Shown here piece after piece: positions 17,888 to 27,384 of a stretch of DNA of 42,689 nt. This DNA comes from a virus: positions 1 through 42,689 of the IMG/VR virus record IMGVR_UViG_3300046010_006259; one strand, 5' to 3'. Each line of letters starts with the position of its first letter. Positions within the stretch are counted from its first letter, which is position 1. The position numbers and the translations under genes were made by a program. The notes beneath the pieces were generated by a model that ran no database searches, was not told the DNA's origin, and saw only the letters and a program-made list of their open reading frames with translations.

Positions 17888-20061
17888 TGGCATCAGTAAC
17901 TTTTCCCACCGGGCTAGGCGGCGACGGCTCAACCGTTACGGACGATGACAACCCCACTACAGGTCTTAGGGAAGGTGGGTGGCGCACTCGCTTTGTGCCT
18001 TGCCTATCGAACACTGTTGCGATTGCCGACCAGATAACATCACGGACTATCTTTGGATCTGATACAAGCGCCACATCCACCCTCGTAGTCGCCGGAACCA
18101 AGACCTTTACGACAGCGGGGCTTCTGGTATGGGCGCCGGGAATGTTCGTCACCATAGCGCGTACCTCGGCTGCTGTGGCAACCAATATGTATGGACAGGT
18201 CACGGCGTACAACCCAACAACGAAACAACTCACAGTCAATGTGACAAGCATTGTCGGCAGCGGCACATATACCGACTGGACGATAGCCATAGCGCCTCCC
18301 GGCCTTGCGGCTTTCTCTTTCACAGGCGCAACTACTATAGCGGTTAGTTCGGCTTCTGACGCGCTCAGAGTCACTCAGTCGGGCGCGGGGAACGCTTTGG
18401 TGGTTGAGGACAGCGCGAATCCTGATGCTACGCCTTTTGTAATTGACACCGATGGTAATGTAGGAATAGGTGCAGTACCATTATACAAGTTATACGTTAA
18501 AAATGGGTATACGGTTATAGGGGCGCACAACACTACGACAATACCAGATTCCAATACCAGTGGCGGTGTGGGTGTTTATTGGAATAGATCTTCTGGATCT
18601 GCCGAGACTAATCTTGTAAACCTGTATGATAACGCGGGAGTCTCGTTTGAATTTGCTCAAAAAACGGGAGCCGCTACGCAGAATTTACTTTTGCGAATGT
18701 CGTCATCAGACTTTCAAGTATACACTAATAACACAGAACGGATGCGGATTCGTAGCGATGGCAACATCGGGATAGGTTTTGGTGGATCTGGATCGGCTAA
18801 CATATATTTAGCTAAAAGCATAACAGGTGCTACGACAGCATACGGTTTCTTGTTCACAGGGCAAATTCAAACAGATGTTACCGCAGGTGCTAACTACATA
18901 TTTACTCAAGCAAACGTAGCATCGGGGTTTGCATCAGCACTTCCTAATATCCGACATTTCTACGCCACACAAGGCACTTTGTCGAGCGCCGTAACCAGTC
19001 AATTTGGCTTTACTGCTGATTCTTCTTTGGTAACTGCCGCCAATAATTACGGTTTCTATTCGTCAATTCCATATTCAGGCACTACCTTAAATTACAATTT
19101 CTACGCTGCAGGAAACGCACCTAACTTTTTCAATGGCGCTATCGGGATAGGAACCGTACCAACGCCCGGAACGCATGGCCTGTTTTCTGTTATAAGTTTG
19201 TCAAGTGCTACTTGCCAGAACATTACGAGTCAGCCTACTTTCCAGAATACAGTTACCGATGGAAGGTGTTTTACATCATTCCCTATCGTGCCAACTGGAA
19301 CGGCTTTAACAAATCTTTACCATTACAGGGCCAATCAACAAACGCTAGTAGGAACCGTAGCGAATGTCTACGGATTCAATGTCGAGGCAACTGTGATTGG
19401 TGGATCAACCGCCACCTATGGGTTCCATGCCAACATACCCGCTGCTGCTAGTAGGTTCAATTTCTACGCTGCAAGTACCGCTAACAACTACTTTGCTGGC
19501 CCTACTGGTGTTGGTATAACTCCTTCAGGTCTACAGTTTCAAGTACAAGCTGCAAGCAATACTACCGTAGCGGCTTTTGGCAATGCTGGCGGTACTAGCG
19601 CATTCGTCATGCTTAGAAATTCTGTAGCTACAGCCAATGAAATTAGACTTGGTGCAGAAAGTGGGGATTTCACTTTTTATACCGCTACTGTTGAAAGATT
19701 GCGTATATCAAGTGCAGGTGCAGCGACTTTTACTGGCGCTATCAAGGGCAATACTACCATAGCTGGCGGCTATACTGCCCATGCAGCCGGTACTACCGCT
19801 ATGGCTCTGGGATCTAACAATGTGGTCAAGGTAACGCCCAATGCAACTGCCACCTACACAACTTCAGTGGCCCCCGCAGGTGCAGAGTCGTCTGTTATTA
19901 TTGTGACAAGTGGCACTACGTCCTACACCATCACTTTTGGCACAGGGTTCTTATCGGCTGGTACTTTGGCTACTGGTGCTGTAACCGCAAAAACATTCGT
20001 CCTAAATTTCGTTTCGGATGGTACAACCATGATCGAAACCTCACGCACTGCCGCACTATAA
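17887..20061 (+). CDS. tail fibre protein 1
   Basis: A 724-residue fibre. Residues 1 to about 190 (TFPTGLGGDGSTVTDDDNPT; GGWRTRFVPCLSNTVAIADQ) are shared with the next gene and probably form the virion-attachment domain. The rest is Gly/Ser/Thr/Ala-rich with repeated fibre-type elements such as ERMRIRSDGNIGIGF and YGFYSSIPYSG. The C-terminus (VKVTPNATATYTTSVAP; TSYTITFGTGFLS) is a beta domain found at the ends of many phage fibres. I see no S74 chaperone signature. It should bind the cell surface and set host range, possibly together with fibre 2. Confidence 0.85.
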   Translation: MASVTFPTGLGGDGSTVTDDDNPTTGLREGGWRTRFVPCLSNTVAIADQITSRTIFGSDTSATSTLVVAGTKTFTTAGLLVWAPGMFVTIARTSAAVATNMYGQVTAYNPTTKQLTVNVTSIVGSGTYTDWTIAIAPPGLAAFSFTGATTIAVSSASDALRVTQSGAGNALVVEDSANPDATPFVIDTDGNVGIGAVPLYKLYVKNGYTVIGAHNTTTIPDSNTSGGVGVYWNRSSGSAETNLVNLYDNAGVSFEFAQKTGAATQNLLLRMSSSDFQVYTNNTERMRIRSDGNIGIGFGGSGSANIYLAKSITGATTAYGFLFTGQIQTDVTAGANYIFTQANVASGFASALPNIRHFYATQGTLSSAVTSQFGFTADSSLVTAANNYGFYSSIPYSGTTLNYNFYAAGNAPNFFNGAIGIGTVPTPGTHGLFSVISLSSATCQNITSQPTFQNTVTDGRCFTSFPIVPTGTALTNLYHYRANQQTLVGTVANVYGFNVEATVIGGSTATYGFHANIPAAASRFNFYAASTANNYFAGPTGVGITPSGLQFQVQAASNTTVAAFGNAGGTSAFVMLRNSVATANEIRLGAESGDFTFYTATVERLRISSAGAATFTGAIKGNTTIAGGYTAHAAGTTAMALGSNNVVKVTPNATATYTTSVAPAGAESSVIIVTSGTTSYTITFGTGFLSAGTLATGAVTAKTFVLNFVSDGTTMIETSRTAAL

Positions 20062-20080
20062 TTCAGAAGGAGTTTTCAAG

Positions 20081-21796
20081 ATGGCATCAGTTACTTTTCC
20101 AGTTGAATTGGGCGGCGACGGATCTACCGTCACGGATGATGCAAGCCCCACTACCGGACTGAGGAATGGTGGGTGGCGCACCCGTTTTGTGCCTTGCCTT
20201 ACGAACACAGTAGCTATCGCCAATGAGGTAGCAACACGGACTATCTTTGGCTCTGATACAAGCGTCACTTCCAACTCCATAGGCGTCGGTAGCAAGGTTT
20301 TTGCTACCGCTGGGCTACTGAGGTGGGCTGCTGGAATGTATGTCACTGTGGCCCGCACATCGGCTCCTACAGCCAGCAATATGTACGGTCAAGTCACGGC
20401 TTACAATGCTTTTACTTCACAGGTAACGATCAACATAACCAATGTGGTCGGCAGTGGCACGTTTACCGACTGGACGATAGCCATTGCACCTCCCGGCCTT
20501 GCAGCGTTCTCTTTCACGGGCGCGACTACCATTGCGGTCAATTCAACTTCAGATGCTCTGCGAGTCACGCAAACTGGCACAGGCAATGCGTTGGTAGTTG
20601 AGGACAGTGCGAATCCTGATGGTTTTCCTTTTGTTATTGATGCCAGCGGTAATGTCAATATTGGTGTAGTAGCAAGTTACACCAATGCAAAATTAAACGT
20701 TGTGTCAGTCGGCTCAGAAGGGCCGGTAATGTTAACAAGAGCAAGTGCGGATGTAGTTGGTGCTGAATTATATTTAAGAAAAATTAGACAGTCAAATCCT
20801 TATGTTAATACTATAGTTCAATCTGGAGATGGGTTGGGTTCTGTAGTATTTTTAGGAAATGACGGCGCAAATCAAATACGGGCAGCGCAAATTTCTTCAT
20901 TTGTAGATGGCACCCCCGGCACCAATGACATGCCCGGAAGGTTGGTGTTCAGCACAACGGCTGATGGGGCGTCTATCCCGACTGAAAGAATGCGGATTGA
21001 TAACGCAGGTAGGATAGGTATAGCTAGAACACCGGCAGATAACGGAACTTTACTTGTATCAGGTTCCCCGGTTAACAACTTCAGCTATAACGTACAGAGT
21101 ACACCTACGTACGGCAACACCGTCATGGCTGAAGGTGTAGGATACATAGCTACTGTAAACACCGCAGCAGCAGCATTTACGCTTAACGCGGTTCAAAACT
21201 TCCGTGTGGCACAAGGCACAAAAGGTGCTGGGTCTATCATAACGAATCTTTTCGGGTTTCATTGCGATAACTTAACAAATGGTGGAAGTAACTTTGGCTT
21301 CTATTCTACAGTTGCAGCCGCCGCTGGTAGATATAATTTTTACGCTGCTGGCACTGCTGCTAACTTTTTTCAAGGTACAGTGGCTACCGGCACTTCTTTG
21401 AGCGTCGGAACAAGCACCCAAAACTGGGTGCATACCGTTTATGAAAACGGTAATGCTTTTACGCAATACATAAATTCGGTATCCGGTACTGCTAATACTG
21501 ATGGTTTGTTAGTTGGTCTAACCAGTTCAGATGCTGTCGTTAGGAATAGAGAAAGCGGAAATGTGTTTTTATACACCGCCGATACCATACGGTTCACTGT
21601 TACTAGCACTGGCAATCTACACGGTACTTCTGGTACAACTGCTATGACCGATGGGTTCTTTTACATACCCTCCGCTGCTGGCGCTCCGTCTGGTGTACCC
21701 ACTGCCATCACGGGTCGAGTGCCAATGTACTATGACACGACTAACAACAACTTTTACATCTATAATGGGGCTTGGAAGAAAGTTCTGTTGGCTTAA
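20081..21796 (+). CDS. tail fibre protein 2, paralogue of fibre 1
   Basis: A 571-residue fibre with AGGAG before its ATG. Its first about 190 residues closely match those of the upstream fibre (GGDGSTVTDDASPTTGLRNG; GGWRTRFVPCLTNTVAIA; GSGTFTDWTIAIAPPGLAA), then the two diverge. The C-terminus ends in VPMYYDTTNNNFYIYNGAWK, a tip motif common in phage fibres and different from the end of fibre 1. One attachment domain on two distinct tips suggests two receptor-binding proteins, or a duplication that allows swapping. Confidence 0.85.
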   Translation: MASVTFPVELGGDGSTVTDDASPTTGLRNGGWRTRFVPCLTNTVAIANEVATRTIFGSDTSVTSNSIGVGSKVFATAGLLRWAAGMYVTVARTSAPTASNMYGQVTAYNAFTSQVTINITNVVGSGTFTDWTIAIAPPGLAAFSFTGATTIAVNSTSDALRVTQTGTGNALVVEDSANPDGFPFVIDASGNVNIGVVASYTNAKLNVVSVGSEGPVMLTRASADVVGAELYLRKIRQSNPYVNTIVQSGDGLGSVVFLGNDGANQIRAAQISSFVDGTPGTNDMPGRLVFSTTADGASIPTERMRIDNAGRIGIARTPADNGTLLVSGSPVNNFSYNVQSTPTYGNTVMAEGVGYIATVNTAAAAFTLNAVQNFRVAQGTKGAGSIITNLFGFHCDNLTNGGSNFGFYSTVAAAAGRYNFYAAGTAANFFQGTVATGTSLSVGTSTQNWVHTVYENGNAFTQYINSVSGTANTDGLLVGLTSSDAVVRNRESGNVFLYTADTIRFTVTSTGNLHGTSGTTAMTDGFFYIPSAAGAPSGVPTAITGRVPMYYDTTNNNFYIYNGAWKKVLLA

Positions 21797-21816
21797 TCAT
21801 CTTAGAGGAAAAACAA

Positions 21817-22152
21817 ATGGCAATATCAATCGAATGGGACATAACGCACGTTTCAGTAGTAGACGTAGATAACCTTAAAAACGTGGCAGTTCAAGTATGC
21901 TTCGACGTTAAAGGTTCGGATGGCAAGTTGCAAGGCTTCACGCAAAGCGACGTAATGCTCGGTGAAACCGATCCTGCCAAGTTCACCGCTATCGAGAAAG
22001 TGACTAAAGAGCAGATGGTAGCTTGGACAAAGGCCGCTTTAGGTGGTAGAGTTAAAGAGTTCGAGGACAGAGTTATCGAACAGATCGAAAGACAGCGAAT
22101 CCCGCAACCTAGACCTTTTATACCGACATGGGCAAAGAAAAATGAGCAATGA
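21817..22152 (+). CDS. small protein after the tail fibres
   Basis: A 111-residue protein starting at ATG 21817 with AGAGGAA upstream; an earlier in-frame ATG at 21772 lies inside the fibre gene. It reads MAISIEWDITHVSVVDVDNL, KNVAVQVCFDVKGSDGKLQG and ends with a charged helix (RVKEFEDRVIEQIERQRI) and a Pro-rich tail. Proteins of this shape often follow the last fibre gene and may be fibre-assembly factors, but I know of no confirmed function. Its last 11 nt overlap the next gene. Confidence 0.75.
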   Translation: MAISIEWDITHVSVVDVDNLKNVAVQVCFDVKGSDGKLQGFTQSDVMLGETDPAKFTAIEKVTKEQMVAWTKAALGGRVKEFEDRVIEQIERQRIPQPRPFIPTWAKKNEQ

Positions 22153-22297
22153 TATTCAGCTATACCTAACCGCAGAAGAAGTAAACGGCATTTTGAATAT
22201 GTTGGCTGAAATGCCAACAAAAACTAATGCTTGGCCTGTAATGCAAAAGATTCAGCAGCAGGTCAAGGATCAGACTTATAAACCTGAAGCCGAGTAG
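22142..22297 (+). CDS. 51-residue protein, last gene of the rightward virion block
   Basis: Starts at ATG 22142 inside the end of the preceding gene and reads MSNDIQLYLTAEEVNGILNM then LAEMPTKTNAWPVMQKIQQQ. The pattern 'L-T-x-E-E-V-N-x-I-L-x-x-L-x-x-x-P' is typical of small phage proteins encoded beside the fibre cluster. Function unknown. Its 3' end overlaps the convergent minus-strand gene by 35 nt. Confidence 0.65.
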   Translation: MSNDIQLYLTAEEVNGILNMLAEMPTKTNAWPVMQKIQQQVKDQTYKPEAE

Positions 22298-22511
22298 GAT
22301 CTAAGCCAGCAGCGACGGTAGCATCAAGTCTCCGTCGCTGTTCTGGGCTATATTTGGGCAACGGCATCCACGCCACAAAGCCACCTTCCTCATACCAGTC
22401 CCCTATAATCGCCCCGCCGTTCAAAGTCCTAAGTAGCAACTTCGTTGCCTTGGGTGGAAGTTCATCTATCACAAGTCGCCATTGCGGGTCGCGTTCAGCC
22501 AAATACCTCAC
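22263..22511 (-). CDS. small protein at the end of the leftward replication operon
   Basis: An 82-residue protein whose ATG overlaps the helicase stop. It reads MRYLAERDPQWRLVIDELPP, includes TLNGGAIIGDWYEEGGFVAW and ends with SPEQRRRLDATVAAGLDP. A basic/aromatic alpha-beta composition and the tight coupling to the helicase gene suggest a real gene, perhaps a helicase accessory. I do not recognise a family. Confidence 0.65.
   Translation of the reverse strand: MRYLAERDPQWRLVIDELPPKATKLLLRTLNGGAIIGDWYEEGGFVAWMPLPKYSPEQRRRLDATVAAGLDPTRLQVYKSDP
22310..22340 (+). terminator. possible hairpin terminator for the late operon
   Basis: CAGCGACGG (22310-22318) pairs with CCGTCGCTG (22332-22340) 12 nt after the last rightward stop. 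Only a short T-containing stretch follows (TTCTGG), so it is a weak intrinsic terminator at best. It lies inside the convergent minus-strand coding sequence. Confidence 0.4.
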
Positions 22512-23863
22512 TTCAGCGCCTCCATAAGTGCTTCTAGAATCGTTTTCTTGTTGTCCACTCGTTCCATAACCACCTTGTCTATCGTGCCTTTGGCAAGGAT
22601 ATAGTAAATGAACACTGGCCTGTTGAGTCCAGCCTGTGCCTGTCGCACTGGCCCGATGCGCTCGATAACCTGCAACCGTTCTTCCAGATTCCAGTCAATC
22701 CCGTAAAAGCACAGGATGTTGCTCCCGTACTGTAGGTTCAGGCCATGTCCTGCACTTTTTGGATGCACGAACATGATTGGGATCTTGCCAGCGTTCCAAT
22801 CGTCAATCGTCTTTGGGTCTTTGCCAATAGCCTTACCTTTTGGGAATCGCTTGAGCAGCCTTTCAAGATCCGCTTTGAAATTATAAGCGACCAGTACAGG
22901 CATACCATTGGCTTCCTCAATCACAGATTCAAGCGCGTCTAGCTTTGCATCATGCAAGACCTCATAACCTTCTTCCGTGTAAATAAAACCAGATGCAATT
23001 TGTAAGCATTTCTGAGTCTTACTTGCCGCGTTTACAGCCTCAATTTCTTCACCTGAAGTCAGTTCAAGAAACATCTTTTCTTGCATATCAAGGTAGACAT
23101 TCATTGCGGCTTTAGGCAGATTGACTTCAATGACTCCGACAATTGGCTTTGCAATGTCGAAATGGTCAGCCACATCTAGCGCGTAAACCACATCCTTGAT
23201 GCGGCTTTCGATTTCATCTTGTGACCAAGCATAAGGCTCTAGGCGCGTAGCAAACTCGCTGTCACCTACCCTTACGCTTCGGAACCATCTTTCTGTAAAG
23301 GCTGTGTATGAGTCTCCCAGACGCTTTCCTCTGTCAACAAACCACAACTGGCCCCAGAGATCCTGCAGTCCATTGGGCGCAATAGTCCCAGTCAGGCCGA
23401 TGAACCGAGAAGAACGGTGAGCATACACGCCAAGTGCTTTGGCTCTTACGCTACCTTGCCGCGTCCTGAAGCCTTTTAGCTTTGTGCTTTCGTCTGAGAT
23501 TATGATCTTAAAAGGCCAGCGTTTGTTCAGCGTCTTTCTAAGCCAAGGCAGATTTTCATAGTTCGTAACGTATATGTCGGCGTTCGACTCCAAAGCCTTC
23601 TTTCTTGCATCTGGTTTCCCAGTGATGACCGATATTCTCAAGTGCTTTAAGTGAGGCCACTTTATCACCTCACCGGGCCATGTCGATTCGGCTACCCGCA
23701 AAGGGGCCAATACCAAAGCTGGAAATATGTCCTCGCTTAAGGCCAGATTGTCAAGTGTCGTCAAAGTAGTGAGTGATTTGCCCATGCCCATTGGCATACA
23801 TAAAATTGAGCGTTTTGTCTTTGACAAAAAATCAGCAGCGTCTTTTTGATACGGTCTTAGCAT
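22508..23863 (-). CDS. SNF2-like superfamily 2 DNA helicase
   Basis: A 451-residue helicase. Walker A is MPMGMGKS (G26-S30), motif Ia LAPLRVAESTW, Walker B SDEST (D124-E125), motif III GLTGTIAPN, and the second domain has FVHPKSAGHGLNL and QVIERIGPVRQAQ (motif VI with conserved Arg). This is the compact phage version of SNF2 translocases, in many phages encoded beside a VRR-NUC nuclease and a family A polymerase, as here. It probably remodels or unwinds DNA during phage replication or recombination. It overlaps both neighbouring genes by a few bases. Confidence 0.92.
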   Translation of the reverse strand: MLRPYQKDAADFLSKTKRSILCMPMGMGKSLTTLTTLDNLALSEDIFPALVLAPLRVAESTWPGEVIKWPHLKHLRISVITGKPDARKKALESNADIYVTNYENLPWLRKTLNKRWPFKIIISDESTKLKGFRTRQGSVRAKALGVYAHRSSRFIGLTGTIAPNGLQDLWGQLWFVDRGKRLGDSYTAFTERWFRSVRVGDSEFATRLEPYAWSQDEIESRIKDVVYALDVADHFDIAKPIVGVIEVNLPKAAMNVYLDMQEKMFLELTSGEEIEAVNAASKTQKCLQIASGFIYTEEGYEVLHDAKLDALESVIEEANGMPVLVAYNFKADLERLLKRFPKGKAIGKDPKTIDDWNAGKIPIMFVHPKSAGHGLNLQYGSNILCFYGIDWNLEERLQVIERIGPVRQAQAGLNRPVFIYYILAKGTIDKVVMERVDNKKTILEALMEALK

Positions 23864-24126
23864 ATTATTTTATCGACTAATTCTTTGCTATCTATAACTT
23901 CTACATGGACACCTGCATCGCGCAAACGCTTTATCTCACGTTCCTGATGCGGCTCCGGCACTTTGCCGGGTGCTTTGAGTTCGATCAGCATGACAGGTTT
24001 ATCGGGCAGTTTGACGAACCGATCTGGCGCACCTCGTCGGCCAATCCATTTGAGTTTTCTGACAAGGCCACCCAAGGCCGAGACTCTCTCGACAAGGTAT
24101 TTTTCGATCTCAGATTCGCGCATCAA
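23857..24126 (-). CDS. VRR-NUC domain nuclease
   Basis: An 89-residue single-domain nuclease of the VRR-NUC (PD-(D/E)XK) superfamily. The fold markers are ESEIEKYLVERV at the start, then RRGAPDRFVKL with catalytic D35, LIELKAPG with E49 and K51, and the following Q61. Stand-alone phage VRR-NUC proteins cut branched DNA such as flaps or junctions. It lies between polymerase and helicase with 4- to 7-nt overlaps, so the three are likely made together. It starts with two Met codons; the first is used here. Confidence 0.92.
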   Translation of the reverse strand: MMRESEIEKYLVERVSALGGLVRKLKWIGRRGAPDRFVKLPDKPVMLIELKAPGKVPEPHQEREIKRLRDAGVHVEVIDSKELVDKIIC

Positions 24127-26450
24127 TCCTTCCTATATCGGTATGTCTCGAAGCCAGCAGCAGCGAGTGGCAACCCTTCGACCCATTCATGAGTGGTGGA
24201 CATGATCTCAGCCAGAGTCTCAGAATTGTAGTCATCGGTATCTGGGGTTTCCGATATGACTTCATCGTGGACGGTCAAACAAATGTCGTAACCGGCTTTT
24301 TCTATATGCGGCATACTGTAAGCTAGAACATCACGCGCTACGGCTTGCGTGATATTTTCAACGATCTTGCCGCCGTAGGTATCCTGTCTACGCCACTTCT
24401 TCGTGAACTGGTCTACTCCAAAATAGGTTATCTTGCCTTCTTCATCGACTTTGATAGTTGGGTAGCACAAATACCTGCCACTCGGTAGTCGAACGCGAAG
24501 CCATGAACCTTCGTTGGATATGGCTATCGTCGGGCCTTGACGCTTGCTGATAACCTTCACACCCAGTTTGGTTTCCTCGCCTGTCTCGTCCACCCAGCAG
24601 GGGCTTACCCAGACCTGTTGCCCACTTTGGATGCGCCTGAAGTGTCCTCGCCTATAATGCCCGACGCGCCCATTAAACTCGCGGCGTACTTTGGCGGCTG
24701 CAATCTGTTCAACCAGATCGTAGTCGCCACCTACGCAAATGACATGACTGGGACAGCTTACAGCGGCCTGAATCGCCTTTTCTACGTCCCTCCAGTATGA
24801 CGAAACGGCTGGGTGGGCTTGGCGCCATGCGGCCTTGAAAACATCGCAGACGATCCATGCCGTTTCGGACAGGTCGAAGGTACTCATTCCCTTTTCTTTC
24901 GCCCATTGGTACATCCCCTTAGATGAATCCCAAGCCTCTTTCGATATTGCGGATAGAGCCGACTCTGCCATCTTCTCAAGGTCGATACCATAAGCAGCAG
25001 CAAAGGTTACAAACGCGCCTACTGAACCCTGATAGCCCAAAGCTAACTCCATCACCTTGCCGACCTGCCTCTGGTCTTTGGATACGTCTTTTGCTTCTAT
25101 ACCAAAAGATTTAGCATAGGCCAGCTTGTAAAGATCATGACCGCACCGCTCCCAAGGGTCGTCATGCTTGCCTGTCGGAATGAGGTCGCCGTTGGCGTCC
25201 AGCTTCAGCGTGTCGTACAGCTTGAAAGCGTCAATCTTCCACGTTTCACCCGCCAGCCATGCCAAGACACGACCTTCGATGTTGCTGAGATCCGCTATTA
25301 CCAACTTCCGGCCCTCTGGGGCCACGATGCAACCACGTACGGCGCTTGACAAGAGTTCCATGACGTTATCCGAAACCAGATCCTCTATTCCGGCTTTAAT
25401 CGCCGCAATGCCGGTATCTATTGCGGCGTTTTTCAGAGTCGGTCTGCCAAGGTTCTGTGGCTGGAATGTGCGTCCTGCCCAACGGCCTGTCCGACTGGCC
25501 CCGCAGAATTGCAAAGTGCCTTTCAGCCGGTCGTCATGTGTCACGGCCCGAATTAAAGTGTCGTATTTGGCGGTACTGGTACTGGCAGATTGCATCCTGA
25601 TCGTTAGAAGTTCGCGGGCTTCTTGGGGCAGGTCGCCAAAGGCCAGATAATCGCGCACAGTGGCCTTTTGCAAGTCAGGCAGGTTCACACCACAGTCGCG
25701 CAAATAGTCGAGCGTAGCATCGCGCTGAGTGGCTGATGACACCATGCCAAGTGTCATTATTCGAGTCTGGTAGGACAATCGCTGTTGCTCCTGATCCGTA
25801 GCCCGGACAGCCGCCTTCGCCAGCGCAACGTCGATTGCGACACCCCGGTCGTTGATCTTCTGGTCGAGCCGCCAGAGATCCACCTCGGCTTGGGTAGAAT
25901 TCCATTTCGGCATCCGTTTATAGCACTCGCGCATAGCCAAAATGTCAGATCCCGCATAAGAGACAAACCGCGCCCAATCGTCGGGATGCGACTCGCGGGT
26001 TGCTCGACGCAATTTGCGGTTCTTCCCAAGCGGCTTGCAGAATTGCAGAATCAACCGGCGACCTTCCTTATCTTTTGCCAAGTCCGTTGGGATCTTCAGC
26101 ACATCGCAGAGTGAGCCAAGCGATGCAGGTAAAGAGTGTGCCAGCGCCATCACCATCGTGTCGCGCCAGCGTTCGATTCTGGGACAAAGATCAGGGTAGA
26201 CTGCCCTAAGTACGGTGCGGTCAAAATTGCTGTTGTGGGCTATCACAGTGCGCTCCGAATCGCGCAATGCTTCCACCAAAGGGGTCGGCATTGTGGGATC
26301 TAAAGTTGCATCCCACACTGCGACTGGGCCATCATCCAGAGCGTAGGCCGCTATCATAATCTCGACCTTCTGGGCGTATGCGTAGACGCCATCTTTGATA
26401 GGCGTCTCGCAGTACGTTTCAAAATCCAACCATAGAATCTTGTCTACCAT
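24123..26450 (-). CDS. family A DNA polymerase with 3'-5' exonuclease domain
   Basis: A 775-residue replicative polymerase. The N-terminal proofreading domain starts at once with ILWLDFET (Exo I, D9 and E11) and continues with TVIAHNSNFDRTVL (Exo II). Polymerase motif A is DLSNIEGRVLAWLAGE (D387), motif B RQVGKVMELALGYQG (R461, K465, Y473), and motif C TVHDEV (H728-D729-E730). There is no 5'-3' exonuclease domain. All catalytic residues look intact. It overlaps nrdB and the nuclease gene by a few bases, and with the primase/helicase at 34.3 kb it gives the phage most of a replisome. Confidence 0.95.
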   Translation of the reverse strand: MVDKILWLDFETYCETPIKDGVYAYAQKVEIMIAAYALDDGPVAVWDATLDPTMPTPLVEALRDSERTVIAHNSNFDRTVLRAVYPDLCPRIERWRDTMVMALAHSLPASLGSLCDVLKIPTDLAKDKEGRRLILQFCKPLGKNRKLRRATRESHPDDWARFVSYAGSDILAMRECYKRMPKWNSTQAEVDLWRLDQKINDRGVAIDVALAKAAVRATDQEQQRLSYQTRIMTLGMVSSATQRDATLDYLRDCGVNLPDLQKATVRDYLAFGDLPQEARELLTIRMQSASTSTAKYDTLIRAVTHDDRLKGTLQFCGASRTGRWAGRTFQPQNLGRPTLKNAAIDTGIAAIKAGIEDLVSDNVMELLSSAVRGCIVAPEGRKLVIADLSNIEGRVLAWLAGETWKIDAFKLYDTLKLDANGDLIPTGKHDDPWERCGHDLYKLAYAKSFGIEAKDVSKDQRQVGKVMELALGYQGSVGAFVTFAAAYGIDLEKMAESALSAISKEAWDSSKGMYQWAKEKGMSTFDLSETAWIVCDVFKAAWRQAHPAVSSYWRDVEKAIQAAVSCPSHVICVGGDYDLVEQIAAAKVRREFNGRVGHYRRGHFRRIQSGQQVWVSPCWVDETGEETKLGVKVISKRQGPTIAISNEGSWLRVRLPSGRYLCYPTIKVDEEGKITYFGVDQFTKKWRRQDTYGGKIVENITQAVARDVLAYSMPHIEKAGYDICLTVHDEVISETPDTDDYNSETLAEIMSTTHEWVEGLPLAAAGFETYRYRKD

Positions 26451-27382
26451 GTCCCCTCTAGCGATGATGAACTTTGGTACTCCGTTACCCGAGTCTCAAA
26501 GAAGTTCTTTTCTTTCTTGATACTCGCCTGTTCATCGAGCCAAGGTAGTGCTTCTTTAGCACCAAAAACAGGGTCGTATCCTAGCCGTTTCAATCGCTTA
26601 TCTGCTAAGAACTTAGCATGAGCGATATGGAGTTCAGCATTATACCCTACAATGCTTTTTATACAATGGTTAGCCCAAATTTCAATTTTCTTCATAGATG
26701 CTTTGAAAAGGTCATGAACTTCGCTTTGATCGGGTCTGGAATTTTGCTCTAACATTATTGATTTAATAAGTTTAGTACCAAAACCAATGTGCATTGTCTC
26801 ATCACGATGAATGTACTGAATCTGTTCACCAGTACCCGTCATCAGGCCGCGTCTTTGTAACGAATAGATCGCGGCAAAGGCTGTTGGAAAGAATACGCCC
26901 TCGAAAATCGAATAGTAAAAAATAAGCGGCAATAGTATGTCTTGAGGATCATTTTGCATTTTCGACCAAGAAAACCATTGCGATATTTCAGGCGTTCTTT
27001 GATAGAGACTATACACTTCCGTCTGTGGTAGCCCAAGTGTCTCGATAACGTGCTGGTACGAAGCACTGTGAATACCTTCCTCTGCAATCTGTCTTGCGAT
27101 ATAAAGTTTAATCTCAGCGGCTTTGATGATTCCATAAACTCGCTCTGTCAGATTTCCTTGAATAGCTAGGTCGGCTGTCGTCAGGGTGGCAAAGACATGG
27201 TAGAACATCCACCTCTCATCTGCGGTCAGTTCCCGTTCATAGCAAGCCTTATCGCGGCCCATGCTGACCTCCTGCGGTGTCCAGTGATTAGCTAGACTGT
27301 GCTGGGCCATTGTCCACGCCCACTCGAACTCGAACGGGGCCAGATTGTAGGTTTCTTCGCCAAATAGAATGTGTTTTTTCAT
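26444..27382 (-). CDS. nrdB: class I ribonucleotide reductase beta subunit
   Basis: A 312-residue R2 protein that carries the diiron-tyrosyl radical needed to make deoxyribonucleotides. All metal ligands are visible: D71 (ADLAIQGN), E102 and H105 (EEGIHSASY), E161 (FEGVFFP), E195 and H198 (HRDETMH). The radical Tyr is Y109. The C-terminus has the usual FFETRVTEY block that precedes the tail binding the alpha subunit. No alpha-subunit (nrdA) gene is seen, so it must use the host alpha subunit or one encoded outside the window. It sits just upstream of the polymerase in the same operon. Confidence 0.95.
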   Translation of the reverse strand: MKKHILFGEETYNLAPFEFEWAWTMAQHSLANHWTPQEVSMGRDKACYERELTADERWMFYHVFATLTTADLAIQGNLTERVYGIIKAAEIKLYIARQIAEEGIHSASYQHVIETLGLPQTEVYSLYQRTPEISQWFSWSKMQNDPQDILLPLIFYYSIFEGVFFPTAFAAIYSLQRRGLMTGTGEQIQYIHRDETMHIGFGTKLIKSIMLEQNSRPDQSEVHDLFKASMKKIEIWANHCIKSIVGYNAELHIAHAKFLADKRLKRLGYDPVFGAKEALPWLDEQASIKKEKNFFETRVTEYQSSSSLEGTW

Positions 27383-27384
27383 AG

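Noticed and set aside
17887-21796. Diversity-generating retroelement acting on the duplicated fibre genes
   Set aside because: No reverse transcriptase gene is present; the N-terminal similarity is a normal paralogue relation.
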